From assembly GCF_000269865.1 (NCBI RefSeq), contig NZ_AKKV01000038.1, positions 1 to 55,755 of the forward strand: a DNA stretch of 55,755 bases. Direction: 5' to 3'. The position numbers were made by a program, and so were the translations under genes. Under the pieces are notes generated by a model. The model saw nothing but the letters and a program-made list of their open reading frames with translations. It did no database searches and had not been told where the DNA came from. The stretch is from Fictibacillus macauensis ZFHKF-1 (GTDB taxonomy: Bacteria > Bacillota > Bacilli > Bacillales > Fictibacillaceae). Positions 39,982-51,158 of the stretch are shown here, piece after piece (within the stretch, counting starts at the first letter, position 1; each line of letters starts with the position of its first letter).

Positions 39982-40851
39982 TTACAATGTTTGTGTGTTA
40001 AGAGGCATTCCCGTGCGAAGAAATCCTCGTGATTCTACGCCACCTAAGCCTTCTCTTCCTGTTAACGTATTGCGTAAAACATCCATTACATTCACATGTT
40101 CCATAAATGAAGTAAGGCTGATTTTCGATACAATATAAACTGGATCTAACGCATGAATATTAATTCGTGAAGGAGAGCTTGCAAAATTACTACCGGCTTT
40201 AATTAACGATTCGAAATGCGATTGACATGCTCCTGCAAAAATCATTAATGAATCGAGTTGTGGATACTTACGACGAATTTCTCGGACAGTCCGCACGAAA
40301 TATTTCGTATGACGATAGGCCTGTAAATCATCCGCCGCTCCTTTCGTCTTCATATAGGCGTCGTGTCCGGTAATGACTAGTATATCTGGGCGAACTTCAT
40401 CAACGAGCGCCGGAACACGCTCAGGCATATCAGGCTCTTTCATATGAATCCCATACACCGGTACACCAAAACGCTTATATAGCTCGAGACATTTATTTAA
40501 GTACATAGGATCTCCATCTACATGGAGCACTCTGCCCGGCAATTCAAAATAGGAATGATCGTATTCATAACCATTCGTTGATAGATATTCGCGCTTTTGA
40601 CGTAACAGATGATAATCTTGACGAAATAATTTATAGGATGATTCTTCCTTTACTTGAGTTACTTGGCGGTGCTCATGCTGATCTTGTTGTGACATAACAA
40701 CTAAATCACTCACCGGCGCGTCAGCTTGAAGACGCATTTCATCTCCCGCTAAATCAGCGATTGATTTGTCGTCATTAAAACCGATCACTCGAAACATTAA
40801 ATCACATTGATACGACGTTCTTCCAACGACGGTTCCGATTTCAAGTTTCAC
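39982..40851 (-). CDS. yabG: Sporulation-specific protease YabG
   Basis: Mother-cell protease that trims coat proteins (such as SafA, SpoIVA) during spore maturation. 289 residues, the B. subtilis size. Conserved parts: VVGRTSYQCDLMFRVIGF near the start, VLHVDGDPMYLNKCLELY, DILVITGHDAYMKTKGAADD and IFAGACQSHFESLIKAGSNF, with a possible catalytic cysteine. No close ribosome site better than AGGTG is visible. It lies between ksgA and veg, transcribed alone. Confidence 0.94.
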   Translation of the reverse strand: MKLEIGTVVGRTSYQCDLMFRVIGFNDDKSIADLAGDEMRLQADAPVSDLVVMSQQDQHEHRQVTQVKEESSYKLFRQDYHLLRQKREYLSTNGYEYDHSYFELPGRVLHVDGDPMYLNKCLELYKRFGVPVYGIHMKEPDMPERVPALVDEVRPDILVITGHDAYMKTKGAADDLQAYRHTKYFVRTVREIRRKYPQLDSLMIFAGACQSHFESLIKAGSNFASSPSRINIHALDPVYIVSKISLTSFMEHVNVMDVLRNTLTGREGLGGVESRGFLRTGMPLNTQTL

Positions 40852-40966
40852 CTGAATTCCCCCTGTTTAAAAAACCAGCGCCTTGCTGCCTTATCTTCTT
40901 TTAAACATATGAATCGGGCGTTTCTGTTAGAAGTCTTTTACTAAAAAAGTCACGTCCACCAAGAAA

Positions 40967-40992
40967 AAGCCTCCAGAAAATTCTAGAGGCTT
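40967..40992 (-). terminator. Terminator after ksgA
   Basis: Stem AAGCCTC/GAGGCTT extended by AGAA/TTCT pairs after one mismatch, followed on the minus strand by TTTCTTGG. It lies 9 bases past the ksgA stop. Confidence 0.85.
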
Positions 40993-41001
40993 AACGCTAC
41001 A

Positions 41002-42434
<1,433 letters not shown>

Positions 42435-42546
42435 TCGTTCCTCCAACCGTAGAATGCTATGTTTTTGCTCAATAGACCACATAGGAATAGACTTATTCTA
42501 AATAAACTCCCTTCCTAGTATACCCTTACTTTCTCTATAGGAAAAT

Positions 42547-42575
42547 AAAAAGCAGAGGAGTACCCTCTGCTTTTT
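42547..42575 (-). terminator. Terminator between yabE and rnmV
   Basis: Perfect 12-bp stem AAAAAGCAGAGG/CCTCTGCTTTTT with a 5-base loop and tails on both sides. It lies 27 bases past the yabE stop. Confidence 0.9.
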
Positions 42576-42602
42576 ATACCCAGTTTCTTCTATTATAAAA
42601 TG

Positions 42603-43823
42603 CTAATCAATAATTTTCACGCGTACTTGACGGCGTCCCCAATCAGAACACCGAGATTCCGAAGAGAAAAAGACATCAATTCGATTTCCCTTAATAGCTC
42701 CACCAGTGTCACCAGCAATCGCGTATCCATATCCTTCAACGTACACCTTGCTACCGAGTGGAATAACACTCGGATCGACTGCAATTACTTTCATGTTTGG
42801 GTTTGCACGCAAATCAATTCCCGTGCTCGTTCGTCCTGTACAGCCTGCACAGCTCTCAGAATAAGCCGTGCTTGTGACTAACAGTTCTCTACCTTCTGAC
42901 TTCGTTCCACGTGAAACGGTCGGTGAATGAGTGCTCTCTCCTGACACGTCAGCAGAAGATTTTGTTCCAATAGCAACTACTTCATCCTTGCTTTTCTTGA
43001 GGGTTTTCGTATCTTTTAACTCACGGGAAACTTCTTTCCCGTTTTCAAGAGTGACCTTATACTTTTTCGCAATTTTCCCTTTTTTACCTGGGTGAATTAC
43101 TTTCTTTTCTCCTTTTTCCAAGCTACCATCCTTATGCGTAACTGTTTTAAAAGGCGTACGTTCCTCAACTACATCGGTGGTCTTTTTAACGGAGATCACA
43201 TTTACCTTCATGCCATCTGTTACATCAGCATCTAGCGAAGGTTCCACACGATCTTCTTTTCCTACTTTTATGTGCTGCTTCTTTAAAAGATCAACGACGG
43301 TAGTCGAAGTGGTCCATACTTTCTTACTCTTCTTCTTGCCTTCTGTTAAAAGAACGGAAAAAGCCTTTTGTACATTAATCGTTTTTGTATCTTTTAAAAG
43401 TGTATCTACACTCGGTGAAACACGGTCATGAGCTGTTAGTGATAGATGATGATCGTTTAAAAACTGCTTAACCGTTCGAGCAGTCGACCATTCCGTTACC
43501 GTTTGCCCGTTTTTCGTATACGTAATTTCATGTGCAGGTGTCCATTCAATGGTCATCCCACTTTTCAAATCGGCATCAAGCCCTGGACTTACTAAATCAT
43601 GCTTTGTTACATGAATACCAAAATCAGAAAGCGCATCCCTAACGTTTTCCGCATGTGAACTGAACTCTTTTGTCTGTCCGTCCGCAACAATGGTAAGATC
43701 AGTCTTTGTAGATTCATAGCTTACAAAACCCGTTGTAACTGCTAATACCAAAATGGCTACTGAGATAAAGACAAGTTTTCTTGAAAATAAATGATACCAT
43801 TTCTTTTCATTCCCCTTGTTCAT
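42603..43823 (-). CDS. yabE: Resuscitation-promoting-factor-like cell wall protein YabE
   Basis: Secreted cell wall enzyme of the Rpf/Sps type. 406 residues from the ATG at 43823. An N-terminal signal or anchor helix (KLVFISVAILVLAVTTGFVS), then three DUF348 repeats (about 38-205: TIVADGQTKEFSSH, WTPAHEITYTKNG, VLLTEGKKKSKKVWTT), a G5 domain (about 215-280) and a C-terminal 3D domain with its three aspartates (TGIDLRAN, VIAVDPSVIPLGSKVYV, AIAGDTGGAIKGNRIDVFF). It is preceded by tatD. The 3D domain suggests glycan cleavage. Confidence 0.92.
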   Translation of the reverse strand: MNKGNEKKWYHLFSRKLVFISVAILVLAVTTGFVSYESTKTDLTIVADGQTKEFSSHAENVRDALSDFGIHVTKHDLVSPGLDADLKSGMTIEWTPAHEITYTKNGQTVTEWSTARTVKQFLNDHHLSLTAHDRVSPSVDTLLKDTKTINVQKAFSVLLTEGKKKSKKVWTTSTTVVDLLKKQHIKVGKEDRVEPSLDADVTDGMKVNVISVKKTTDVVEERTPFKTVTHKDGSLEKGEKKVIHPGKKGKIAKKYKVTLENGKEVSRELKDTKTLKKSKDEVVAIGTKSSADVSGESTHSPTVSRGTKSEGRELLVTSTAYSESCAGCTGRTSTGIDLRANPNMKVIAVDPSVIPLGSKVYVEGYGYAIAGDTGGAIKGNRIDVFFSSESRCSDWGRRQVRVKIID

Positions 43824-43856
43824 GTTCCTCATTCCCCCTTTAAAAATTAAACATGC

Positions 43857-43895
43857 GCCATTTCTTCTAAAGTTCTATTACCTTGAAGAAATGGC
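43857..43895. other. Inverted repeat in the yabE leader
   Basis: Perfect 11-bp stem GCCATTTCTTC/GAAGAAATGGC with a 17-base loop. On the minus strand A-rich sequence precedes it and GCATGTTTAATTTTTA follows. It could end tatD transcripts or act as a yabE leader structure; on the plus strand a TATTTTTT tail follows. Confidence 0.55.
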
Positions 43896-43924
43896 TATTT
43901 TTTACATCAAACAGCAAAGCTTTA

Positions 43925-44692
43925 CTACGTTTGAAGACCAAAGAGACGTTTTGCGTTAGCAGTTGTATGCTCAATAAGCTCTTCTAACGGCATTTCTCTT
44001 AATTCAGCTACTGTTTCCGCTACATACTTCACGTATGCTGGTTCATTGCGTTTTCCCCTCAGCGGATGAGGTGCTAAATACGGACAATCTGTTTCAATTA
44101 ACAGGCGATCCAATGGCACTTCCTTTGCTACTTCTTTCGGTTTCTTCGCATTCTTAAACGTAACCGGTCCACCTAAAGAAATATAAAAATTCATATCAAG
44201 ACATTCTTGAGCAACTTCAACACTGCCACTGTAGCAATGCATAATGCCTCCAACTTCGGCTGCACCTTCACTTCTAAGAATGTCTACAACATCTTGCGTT
44301 GCCTCTCGATTATGAATAATAATCGGCAATTTCACGCGTTTAGCTAATTGTATTTGTTGACGAAAGACGCGTTTTTGCACATCATGCGGGGATTTATCCC
44401 AATGATAATCCAGCCCCATTTCACCGATCGCAACAACTTTCGGATGCGCTGCTAGGTCTTCAATCCATTGAAGATCCTCTTCTGTCATATCAATAGCATC
44501 TACTGGATGCCATCCTACAGCTGCATAAATAAAGTCATATGTATCCGCGAGTTTCATTGCGCCGGTAATCGTTGGTCGATCAAAGCCGACAACGACCATA
44601 TGCGTAACACCTTCATCTTGTGCTCGTTGTATAACTGCTTCTACGTCTTCTTGAAATTGTTCTGCATTTAAATGCGTGTGTGTATCAAACAT
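43925..44692 (-). CDS. tatD: TatD-family deoxyribonuclease (YabD)
   Basis: Metal-dependent hydrolase of the TatD family, with 3'-5' DNase activity in characterised members. The 255 residues hold the metal ligands in order: FDTHTHLNAEQF, VAIGEMGLDYHW, IIIHNREATQDV, GIMHCYSGSVEV and LLIETDCPYLAPHPLRGKRN. The ATG at 44692 has GGAGG 9 bases upstream; the open frame extends nine residues more. It follows the metG terminator. Its transcription start is not clear. Confidence 0.95.
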   Translation of the reverse strand: MFDTHTHLNAEQFQEDVEAVIQRAQDEGVTHMVVVGFDRPTITGAMKLADTYDFIYAAVGWHPVDAIDMTEEDLQWIEDLAAHPKVVAIGEMGLDYHWDKSPHDVQKRVFRQQIQLAKRVKLPIIIHNREATQDVVDILRSEGAAEVGGIMHCYSGSVEVAQECLDMNFYISLGGPVTFKNAKKPKEVAKEVPLDRLLIETDCPYLAPHPLRGKRNEPAYVKYVAETVAELREMPLEELIEHTTANAKRLFGLQT

Positions 44693-44890
44693 AGAGATAA
44701 CCCTCCCTAATTCTTTCACAGTCTATCATACATTAGTCCCAATACTCCAAGTCGGCGGAGTAACAATTCCATTACAATTTGATTACATTAGAAAAAGAAT
44801 GTACAGAAAAATAACTTCTTAAAAATCACTAAAAAGCTCTAAACACTAGGAAACATAGCACTTTTTTCACTTGCATTCTATAAAAGGGTC

Positions 44891-44947
44891 TGAGATTTTA
44901 TTATTTCAAAATATCATTATCCCTGTTTGCAACGTCAGAAAATCTCA
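44891..44947. repeat. 9-bp inverted repeat in the metG-tatD gap
   Basis: Arms TGAGATTTT (44891-44899) and AAAATCTCA (44939-44947) are perfect and separated by 39 bases. They lie just beyond the metG terminator, in 44693-44954 which holds no gene and no promoter that I can call with confidence. Confidence 0.5.
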
Positions 44948-44954
44948 CAAAAAA

Positions 44955-44992
44955 GGATATCAACTCTCTGATTTTTTACAGAGTTGATATCC
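44955..44992 (-). terminator. Terminator after metG
   Basis: Perfect 13-bp stem GGATATCAACTCT/AGAGTTGATATCC with a 12-base loop. Runs of A and T flank both sides, so it could work in both directions; on the minus strand it is followed by TTTTTTTGTG. Confidence 0.93.
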
Positions 44993-45004
44993 TTTTCATT
45001 TGGT

Positions 45005-46993
<1,989 letters not shown>

Positions 46994-46994
46994 T

Positions 46995-47025
46995 TAAAAA
47001 AAGTCCCAGCTACACTAGAAGGGAC
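46995..47025 (-). terminator. Terminator-like hairpin in the metG leader
   Basis: On the minus strand GTCCC and GGGAC enclose 13 bases (with an inner CT/AG pair), followed by seven T. It lies about 13 bases after the expected start of the metG transcript and 41 bases before the ATG. It may be an attenuator, or a weak terminator. Confidence 0.55.
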
Positions 47026-47044
47026 AGAGTTCATTGTACGTAAA

Positions 47045-47053
47045 AGTATACCA
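47045..47053 (-). promoter_or_regulatory. Candidate extended -10 promoter of metG
   Basis: On the minus strand TGGTATACT, an extended -10 box with TG at the correct spot. TTACAG (47072-47077) is a possible but badly spaced -35 box (21 bp). It lies about 90 bases upstream of the metG ATG. Confidence 0.55.
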
Positions 47054-47308
47054 TTATTAAGGTGTAATCTTCTGTAATTTTTACAGATCTAAGGGGATTG
47101 CACTGCTATTCTATTGTTTTCGACATTTTATTTAAAAAAAGTGTAAAAACAGGACATAAAATACAGTACAGGTGCGAAAACATTATATAAATACTTTCAT
47201 TATGCTCATTTCTTCACTCAAAATATACCTAAATCGGCAAAGTTCTGTCAAGGTAAAGAGAAGTCTATCTAATAGAAAAGAGTAAGTGTTTTTTTTTACT
47301 GAAAGTTT

Positions 47309-47325
47309 TGTCGAATAGTGACGAA
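47309..47325 (+). promoter_or_regulatory. Distal pair of Spo0A boxes upstream of abrB
   Basis: TGTCGAA (47309-47315) and TGACGAA (47319-47325), both exact matches to the 0A box TGNCGAA, 10 bp apart. They lie 60-80 bp upstream of abrB P1. A second pair with the same spacing lies at 47517-47533. Confidence 0.75.
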
Positions 47326-47384
47326 TAGCTAATGCGCAATTACCAGTAATAAATTTGTAAATGAAGAAGAAACTTCAAAACTTA

Positions 47385-47413
47385 TTGCTTTCTGTTTTAT
47401 AGGAGAATATGAT
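47385..47413 (+). promoter_or_regulatory. abrB promoter P1 (sigma-A)
   Basis: TTGCTT, a 17-bp spacer and TATGAT. The expected start is near 47420, about 170 bases upstream of abrB. B. subtilis abrB also has two tandem promoters. Confidence 0.65.
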
Positions 47414-47472
47414 ATGATTGAGCATATCGAAAATAGGGTAATTATTCAGTAAAATTTTTGTTAGCAAAATAG

Positions 47473-47501
47473 TTGACCTCAACTGGAAATATTGGTATGA
47501 T
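47473..47501 (+). promoter_or_regulatory. abrB promoter P2 (sigma-A)
   Basis: TTGACC, a 17-bp spacer and TATGAT, with TGG before the -10 box. The expected start is near 47508, just before the proximal Spo0A boxes, so Spo0A-P bound there should block it, as in B. subtilis. Confidence 0.82.
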
Positions 47502-47516
47502 TAGTTCGTGAGATTT

Positions 47517-47533
47517 TGTCGAATTATGACGAT
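47517..47533 (+). promoter_or_regulatory. Proximal Spo0A boxes of abrB
   Basis: TGTCGAA (47517-47523) and TGACGAT (47527-47533), 10 bp apart, at about +9 to +25 from P2. This is the same arrangement as the 0A operator of B. subtilis abrB. Confidence 0.85.
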
Positions 47534-47592
47534 TATATAGAGATAATACGAGGTTTACACTATTTTTTATTATTCGGGAGGAGATTACTAAA

Positions 47593-47877
47593 ATGAAATC
47601 TACAGGTATTGTTCGTAAAGTTGATGAATTAGGACGTGTGGTAATTCCAATCGAATTGCGCCGTACGCTTGGAATTGCGGAGAAAGACGCATTGGAGATC
47701 TACGTTGATGATGATCGCATCATCCTTAAAAAATACAAGCCTAACATGACATGTGCTGTTACTGGTGAAGTATCTGATGATAACTACTCACTTGCTGGTG
47801 GGAAAATCATCCTTAGCCCAGAAGGCGCTCAAGAAATCATGAACGAGCTTCAAAAACAACTTGAAACAAGCAAGTAA
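47593..47877 (+). CDS. abrB: Transition state regulator AbrB
   Basis: DNA-binding repressor of post-exponential genes. 94 residues: a swapped-hairpin AbrB domain (MKSTGIVRKVDELGRVVIPI, RRTLGIAEKDALEIYVD, IILKKYKPN), about 1-52, and a C-terminal multimerisation region (about 55-94, KIILSPEGAQEIMNELQKQL). GGGAGGAG lies 9 bases before the ATG. It is the only clear gene on the plus strand and is divergent from metG. Two promoters and Spo0A boxes lie in its 638-base upstream gap. Confidence 0.98.
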   Translation: MKSTGIVRKVDELGRVVIPIELRRTLGIAEKDALEIYVDDDRIILKKYKPNMTCAVTGEVSDDNYSLAGGKIILSPEGAQEIMNELQKQLETSK

Positions 47878-47884
47878 GTATAAA

Positions 47885-47914
47885 AGACCGTAGCGACTTC
47901 CCTCGCTACGGTCT
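47885..47914 (+). terminator. Terminator between abrB and rsmI
   Basis: Perfect 12-bp stem AGACCGTAGCGA/TCGCTACGGTCT with a 6-base loop. Eight T follow on the plus strand; an AAAA run on the other side lets it also act for rsmI, 85 bases past that stop. Confidence 0.9.
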
Positions 47915-47999
47915 TTTTTTTCTGTATTATCGTAAAAAACTAGAAAAGATAAGTACCAATGCTGGAGTTATTATTGCTTAAAAGCATATCTTCCCTATG

Positions 48000-48881
48000 T
48001 TATTGTTCCACATGAAACGCTTGATAGACTTCACGTTTCGACAAATCCCGATCACTGGCCGTTTTCTTAATGGCTTCTTTACTATTTACCTGCTCTTCTT
48101 CGATATAATGATTCACATGCTCTATGAGAGATAAATGTTCCCACCACGTCGATTGTTCTTGCAACGCATTACGCTCTTCGTCTGAACAGCCTTCGACAAT
48201 TAAACAAAACTCCCCTTTTAGCTCGGTTGCTTGTGCCCAGTCTACCGCTTCTTGTAACGTTCCACGAACAAACTCTTCATATTTCTTCGTTAATTCACGC
48301 GCAATCGCAATTTTTCGGTTTCCGAGAATCTCCAACATGGCAGCTAACGTTTCTTTTAAACGATGTGGAGATTCATACAGCATCATTGTAAATCCATATC
48401 CTTTAAGCTTCTGAAGTTGTACTTTTCGCTCTTTCTTCCCTCGAGGTAAAAAGCCATAGAAATAAAAATCTTTCGTTTCTAAACCAGAAGCAATGAGTGC
48501 GGAAACTGCTGCATTCGCTCCCGGCAAAGGAACGACAGTAATCTGTTCCTGTAACGCACTAACAACGAGCTCGTAACCAGGATCAGAAACGGCTGGTGTT
48601 CCAGCATCTGTTACGACAGCAATTGTCTTCCCATTCTTTAAATGCTCGAGAAGTTTCTCCCCACTACTTTCTTTATTATGCTCATGATAACTAACGAGCG
48701 GGGTTGAGATCTCAAAATAATTACAAAGCTTCTTCGTCTGCCTCGTATCCTCCGCTGCAATATAGTCTGCTTCTTTTAGAATCCGTATTCCTCGAAAGGT
48801 CATGTCTTCTAGATTACCAATCGGAGTGGGCACTAAATATAAGATTCCACTGTCTTCATGAAAGCTCTTCTGTACAAACAC
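48000..48881 (-). CDS. rsmI: 16S rRNA 2'-O-ribose C1402 methyltransferase
   Basis: Tetrapyrrole-methylase-fold enzyme that methylates C1402 of 16S rRNA. Start at a GTG, 48881, with AAAGGAG 9 bases upstream, giving 293 residues; the longer open frame has no ribosome site. Motifs: GILYLVPTPIGNLEDMTFR, AEDTRQTKKLCNYF, VVTDAGTPAVSDPGYELV, PLPGANAAVSALIASGL and YESPHRLKETLAAML. The start lies inside yazA, overlapping it by 26 bases. Confidence 0.95.
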   Translation of the reverse strand: MFVQKSFHEDSGILYLVPTPIGNLEDMTFRGIRILKEADYIAAEDTRQTKKLCNYFEISTPLVSYHEHNKESSGEKLLEHLKNGKTIAVVTDAGTPAVSDPGYELVVSALQEQITVVPLPGANAAVSALIASGLETKDFYFYGFLPRGKKERKVQLQKLKGYGFTMMLYESPHRLKETLAAMLEILGNRKIAIARELTKKYEEFVRGTLQEAVDWAQATELKGEFCLIVEGCSDEERNALQEQSTWWEHLSLIEHVNHYIEEEQVNSKEAIKKTASDRDLSKREVYQAFHVEQ

Positions 48882-49140
48882 GAGGAGTAGCTCCTTTCTT
48901 AATGAACTGTTCTTTCTTACGTTTCGACAGTTGTTTGATTGCATATTCTGCTTTCATTGCTTCTTCTTTTGAGCAATAGGCTTGTTCGTAGACAAGAACG
49001 AGTGGTCCTCTTCCTCTCGTATACTTTGCGCCTTTTCCTCGCTCATGCATAGAAAATCGTTTCTGCACATCAGTAGCATAGCCCGTATATAAGGTTCCAT
49101 CACCACAGCGAATCATATAGACGTAGTGACTATTTCCCAT
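48856..49140 (-). CDS. yazA: GIY-YIG domain protein YazA
   Basis: Small GIY-YIG nuclease-fold protein of the UPF0213 family; the function is unknown. 94 residues from the ATG at 49140: [21 protein letters not shown] with the GIY-like and YTGYA strands, the conserved arginine in [18 protein letters not shown], and a C-terminal glutamate ([15 protein letters not shown]). The start is inside yabB, overlapping by 11 bases. AAGG lies 6 bases upstream. Translated with yabB and rsmI. Confidence 0.9.
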   Translation of the reverse strand: MGNSHYVYMIRCGDGTLYTGYATDVQKRFSMHERGKGAKYTRGRGPLVLVYEQAYCSKEEAMKAEYAIKQLSKRKKEQFIKKGATPRVCTEELS

Positions 49141-49873
49141 AAAAAACCTTTTTAAGTTGCTCTGTATAGTTACCACCTTCTGTGTAGACAACGAGTGGCG
49201 GTAAAATGTGCAAATCTGGTTTTCCATCTTTCATGCCCTCAATAAGGAGCATATTCGCTTCACTACCCGCTTTCGGATAGACAAACTGAAGACGCTTCGG
49301 TTCAATTCGATAGTGCCGCATTAAACTTACTATATCCAAAAGTCGCTCTGGACGATGAACGAAGGCAACTTTTCCTCCCTGTTTTACAAGCTGACTACTC
49401 ACAGCAACAACATCTTCAAGTGTACAATGAATTTCATGACGTGCAATGGCAAAATGTTCATTATCATTGTAGTCACGATCATTGTTTGAAGAGAAATACG
49501 GTGGGTTACAAACAACGGTATCAAAACGGCCATTATGATGAACGCTCGGAAACGCTGTTAAATTCCCTGTATGAATAGTAATTTGCTCCTGAAGTCCATT
49601 CAGTTGCACACTTCTCTCCGCCATATCACTCAAGCGCTCCTGAATTTCAACGCCCGTAATGTGTGCTTTCGTACGCTTCGTTAATAGTAAAGCTACCGCT
49701 CCATTCCCAGTACAAAGGTCAGCAATCTTCCCTTTTTGAATAGGAACATATGCAAAGCGACTTAATAGTACAGCATCAAGAGAAAAAGAAAAGACAGAAG
49801 GACTCTGAATGATTTTTAACGACTCATCTACTAAATAATCGAGACGCTCACCTTCATGTACAGTAGGTTCCAT
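49130..49873 (-). CDS. yabB: tRNA1(Val) methyltransferase-like SAM enzyme YabB
   Basis: Adenine N6-methyltransferase of the TrmN6/YfiC class. 247 residues from the ATG at 49873, with AAAGGAG upstream. [17 protein letters not shown] is the SAM-binding loop, [15 protein letters not shown] the ribose strand, and [13 protein letters not shown] the NPPY catalytic motif. B. subtilis YabB is taken to modify tRNA1-Val; that is by similarity. It follows yabA and overlaps yazA. Confidence 0.9.
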   Translation of the reverse strand: MEPTVHEGERLDYLVDESLKIIQSPSVFSFSLDAVLLSRFAYVPIQKGKIADLCTGNGAVALLLTKRTKAHITGVEIQERLSDMAERSVQLNGLQEQITIHTGNLTAFPSVHHNGRFDTVVCNPPYFSSNNDRDYNDNEHFAIARHEIHCTLEDVVAVSSQLVKQGGKVAFVHRPERLLDIVSLMRHYRIEPKRLQFVYPKAGSEANMLLIEGMKDGKPDLHILPPLVVYTEGGNYTEQLKKVFYGK

Positions 49874-49927
49874 TTCTTTTTCACTCCTTTCATTACATAC
49901 CACATATGGTTTTTATACTGTAAAAAA

Positions 49928-49951
49928 AGCCTTTCCGCGAGCGGAAAGACT
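49928..49951 (-). terminator. Terminator after yabA
   Basis: Stem CTTTCCGC/GCGGAAAG, flanked by AGT and GCT pairs, with a small loop; TTTTTTT follows on the minus strand. It lies 4 bases past the yabA stop and separates the tmk operon from yabB. Confidence 0.87.
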
Positions 49952-49955
49952 CTTT

Positions 49956-50309
49956 TTACTTCTTATTAAGGAAGGAGAGGCAAAATAAGCAATCGCCCTC
50001 TGTCCGCACGCTTCCATAATGCAAATTACAAATATGAAATCCTTCTTGATACAGCCTAGCCAGATTGTCATAGCCTTCCCCGATATCTGCCGATTCTTGT
50101 GACAGTGGCCGCTTTTGGTTAGACGATTCAGCTTCTTTTGTTACTTGCGGTTTCATGGCACTCCGCAAATTATAGTTCTCCATTTGCAGATGATGATTCT
50201 GCTCGAGCAGTGCCACCAAATCTTCTTTTAGATTGCCGATTTCTTCTGTTAAAGCGGCCAATTGCTGCTCCATATGGGTCACCCGGGAAAAAATTTGATC
50301 TTTCTCCAC
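49956..50309 (-). CDS. yabA: Replication initiation control protein YabA
   Basis: Binds DnaA and DnaN to limit initiation. 117 residues: an N-terminal coiled coil (about 5-55: [36 protein letters not shown]) for tetramer formation, a loose middle, and a zinc-binding C-terminus [20 protein letters not shown] (one histidine and three cysteines). GGTGG lies upstream of the ATG. It follows ricT by 15 bases and ends the tmk-to-yabA unit. Confidence 0.94.
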   Translation of the reverse strand: MEKDQIFSRVTHMEQQLAALTEEIGNLKEDLVALLEQNHHLQMENYNLRSAMKPQVTKEAESSNQKRPLSQESADIGEGYDNLARLYQEGFHICNLHYGSVRTEGDCLFCLSFLNKK

Positions 50310-50324
50310 GTGTTTTCCACCTCA

Positions 50325-51152
50325 TTATTCTGTAGCTTGCGTAAACAATTCCTTTTCTTTCATCAACTCATCCAACGTATATTCCGTTACTTTTTCAAGC
50401 TCTGGTAACTCAACTTGGACAAGCTTTTCAAGCATATTCAATCCAATAACACGACCTCTTCCATCCGGTGTTGTAATGTGCTCACCTACATCAGGAAGTT
50501 CTTTTTTGACTTCTTCGTAATAATCGTTTTCATACTTTAAACAACACATTAAACGTCCACATAAACCAGAAATCTTCGCTGGATTCAACGATAAATTCTG
50601 ATCTTTGGCCATTTTAATGGATACCGGTTCGAAGTCACCTAGAAACGTAGAACAGCAAAGCATACGTCCGCATGGACCAATACCACCGAGCATCTTCGCC
50701 TCATCTCTTACGCCAATTTGACGAAGTTCGATTCTCGTTCGAAAGATTGAGGCTAAGTCCTTCACAAGCTCTCGGAAATCAATGCGTCCATCGGCTGTAA
50801 AATAAAAAATAACTTTATTGCGATCAAATGTATATTCCACATCAACAAGCTTCATATCCAACTCATGTTGTGTAATTTTTTCTGTACAAAGATCAAACGC
50901 TTGGATCGCTGCTTTTTTATTTTCCTCTACAGCAAGTGTATCCTTCTCATTTGCTGTCCGGACCACTTTCTTTAAAGGGAGTACAACATCATTTTCCCCT
51001 ACTTGTTTCTTCGCTATTACTACTTTTCCGTACTCGATACCCCTTGCTGTTTCAACAATTACGAATGTGTCTTTGTCGATTTCAAGGTCGCCAGGATCGA
51101 AATAGTATATTTTCCCCGCTTTTTTAAAACGGACACCCACTACTTCATACAC
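50325..51152 (-). CDS. ricT: RicT, Fe-S protein of the RNase Y regulator complex (YaaT)
   Basis: PSP1 family protein; with RicA and RicF it controls RNase Y and speeds Spo0A phosphorylation. 275 residues with the PSP1 core: GKIYYFDPGDLEI near the start, LVDVEYTFDRNKVIFYFTADG, RIDFRELVKDLASIFRTRIE. A cysteine-rich segment follows, IGPCGRMLCCSTFLGDFEP, then SGLCGRLMCCLKYE, which would hold Fe-S clusters. It lies 6 bases after holB. Confidence 0.95.
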   Translation of the reverse strand: MYEVVGVRFKKAGKIYYFDPGDLEIDKDTFVIVETARGIEYGKVVIAKKQVGENDVVLPLKKVVRTANEKDTLAVEENKKAAIQAFDLCTEKITQHELDMKLVDVEYTFDRNKVIFYFTADGRIDFRELVKDLASIFRTRIELRQIGVRDEAKMLGGIGPCGRMLCCSTFLGDFEPVSIKMAKDQNLSLNPAKISGLCGRLMCCLKYENDYYEEVKKELPDVGEHITTPDGRGRVIGLNMLEKLVQVELPELEKVTEYTLDELMKEKELFTQATE

Positions 51153-51158
51153 AGGCTA

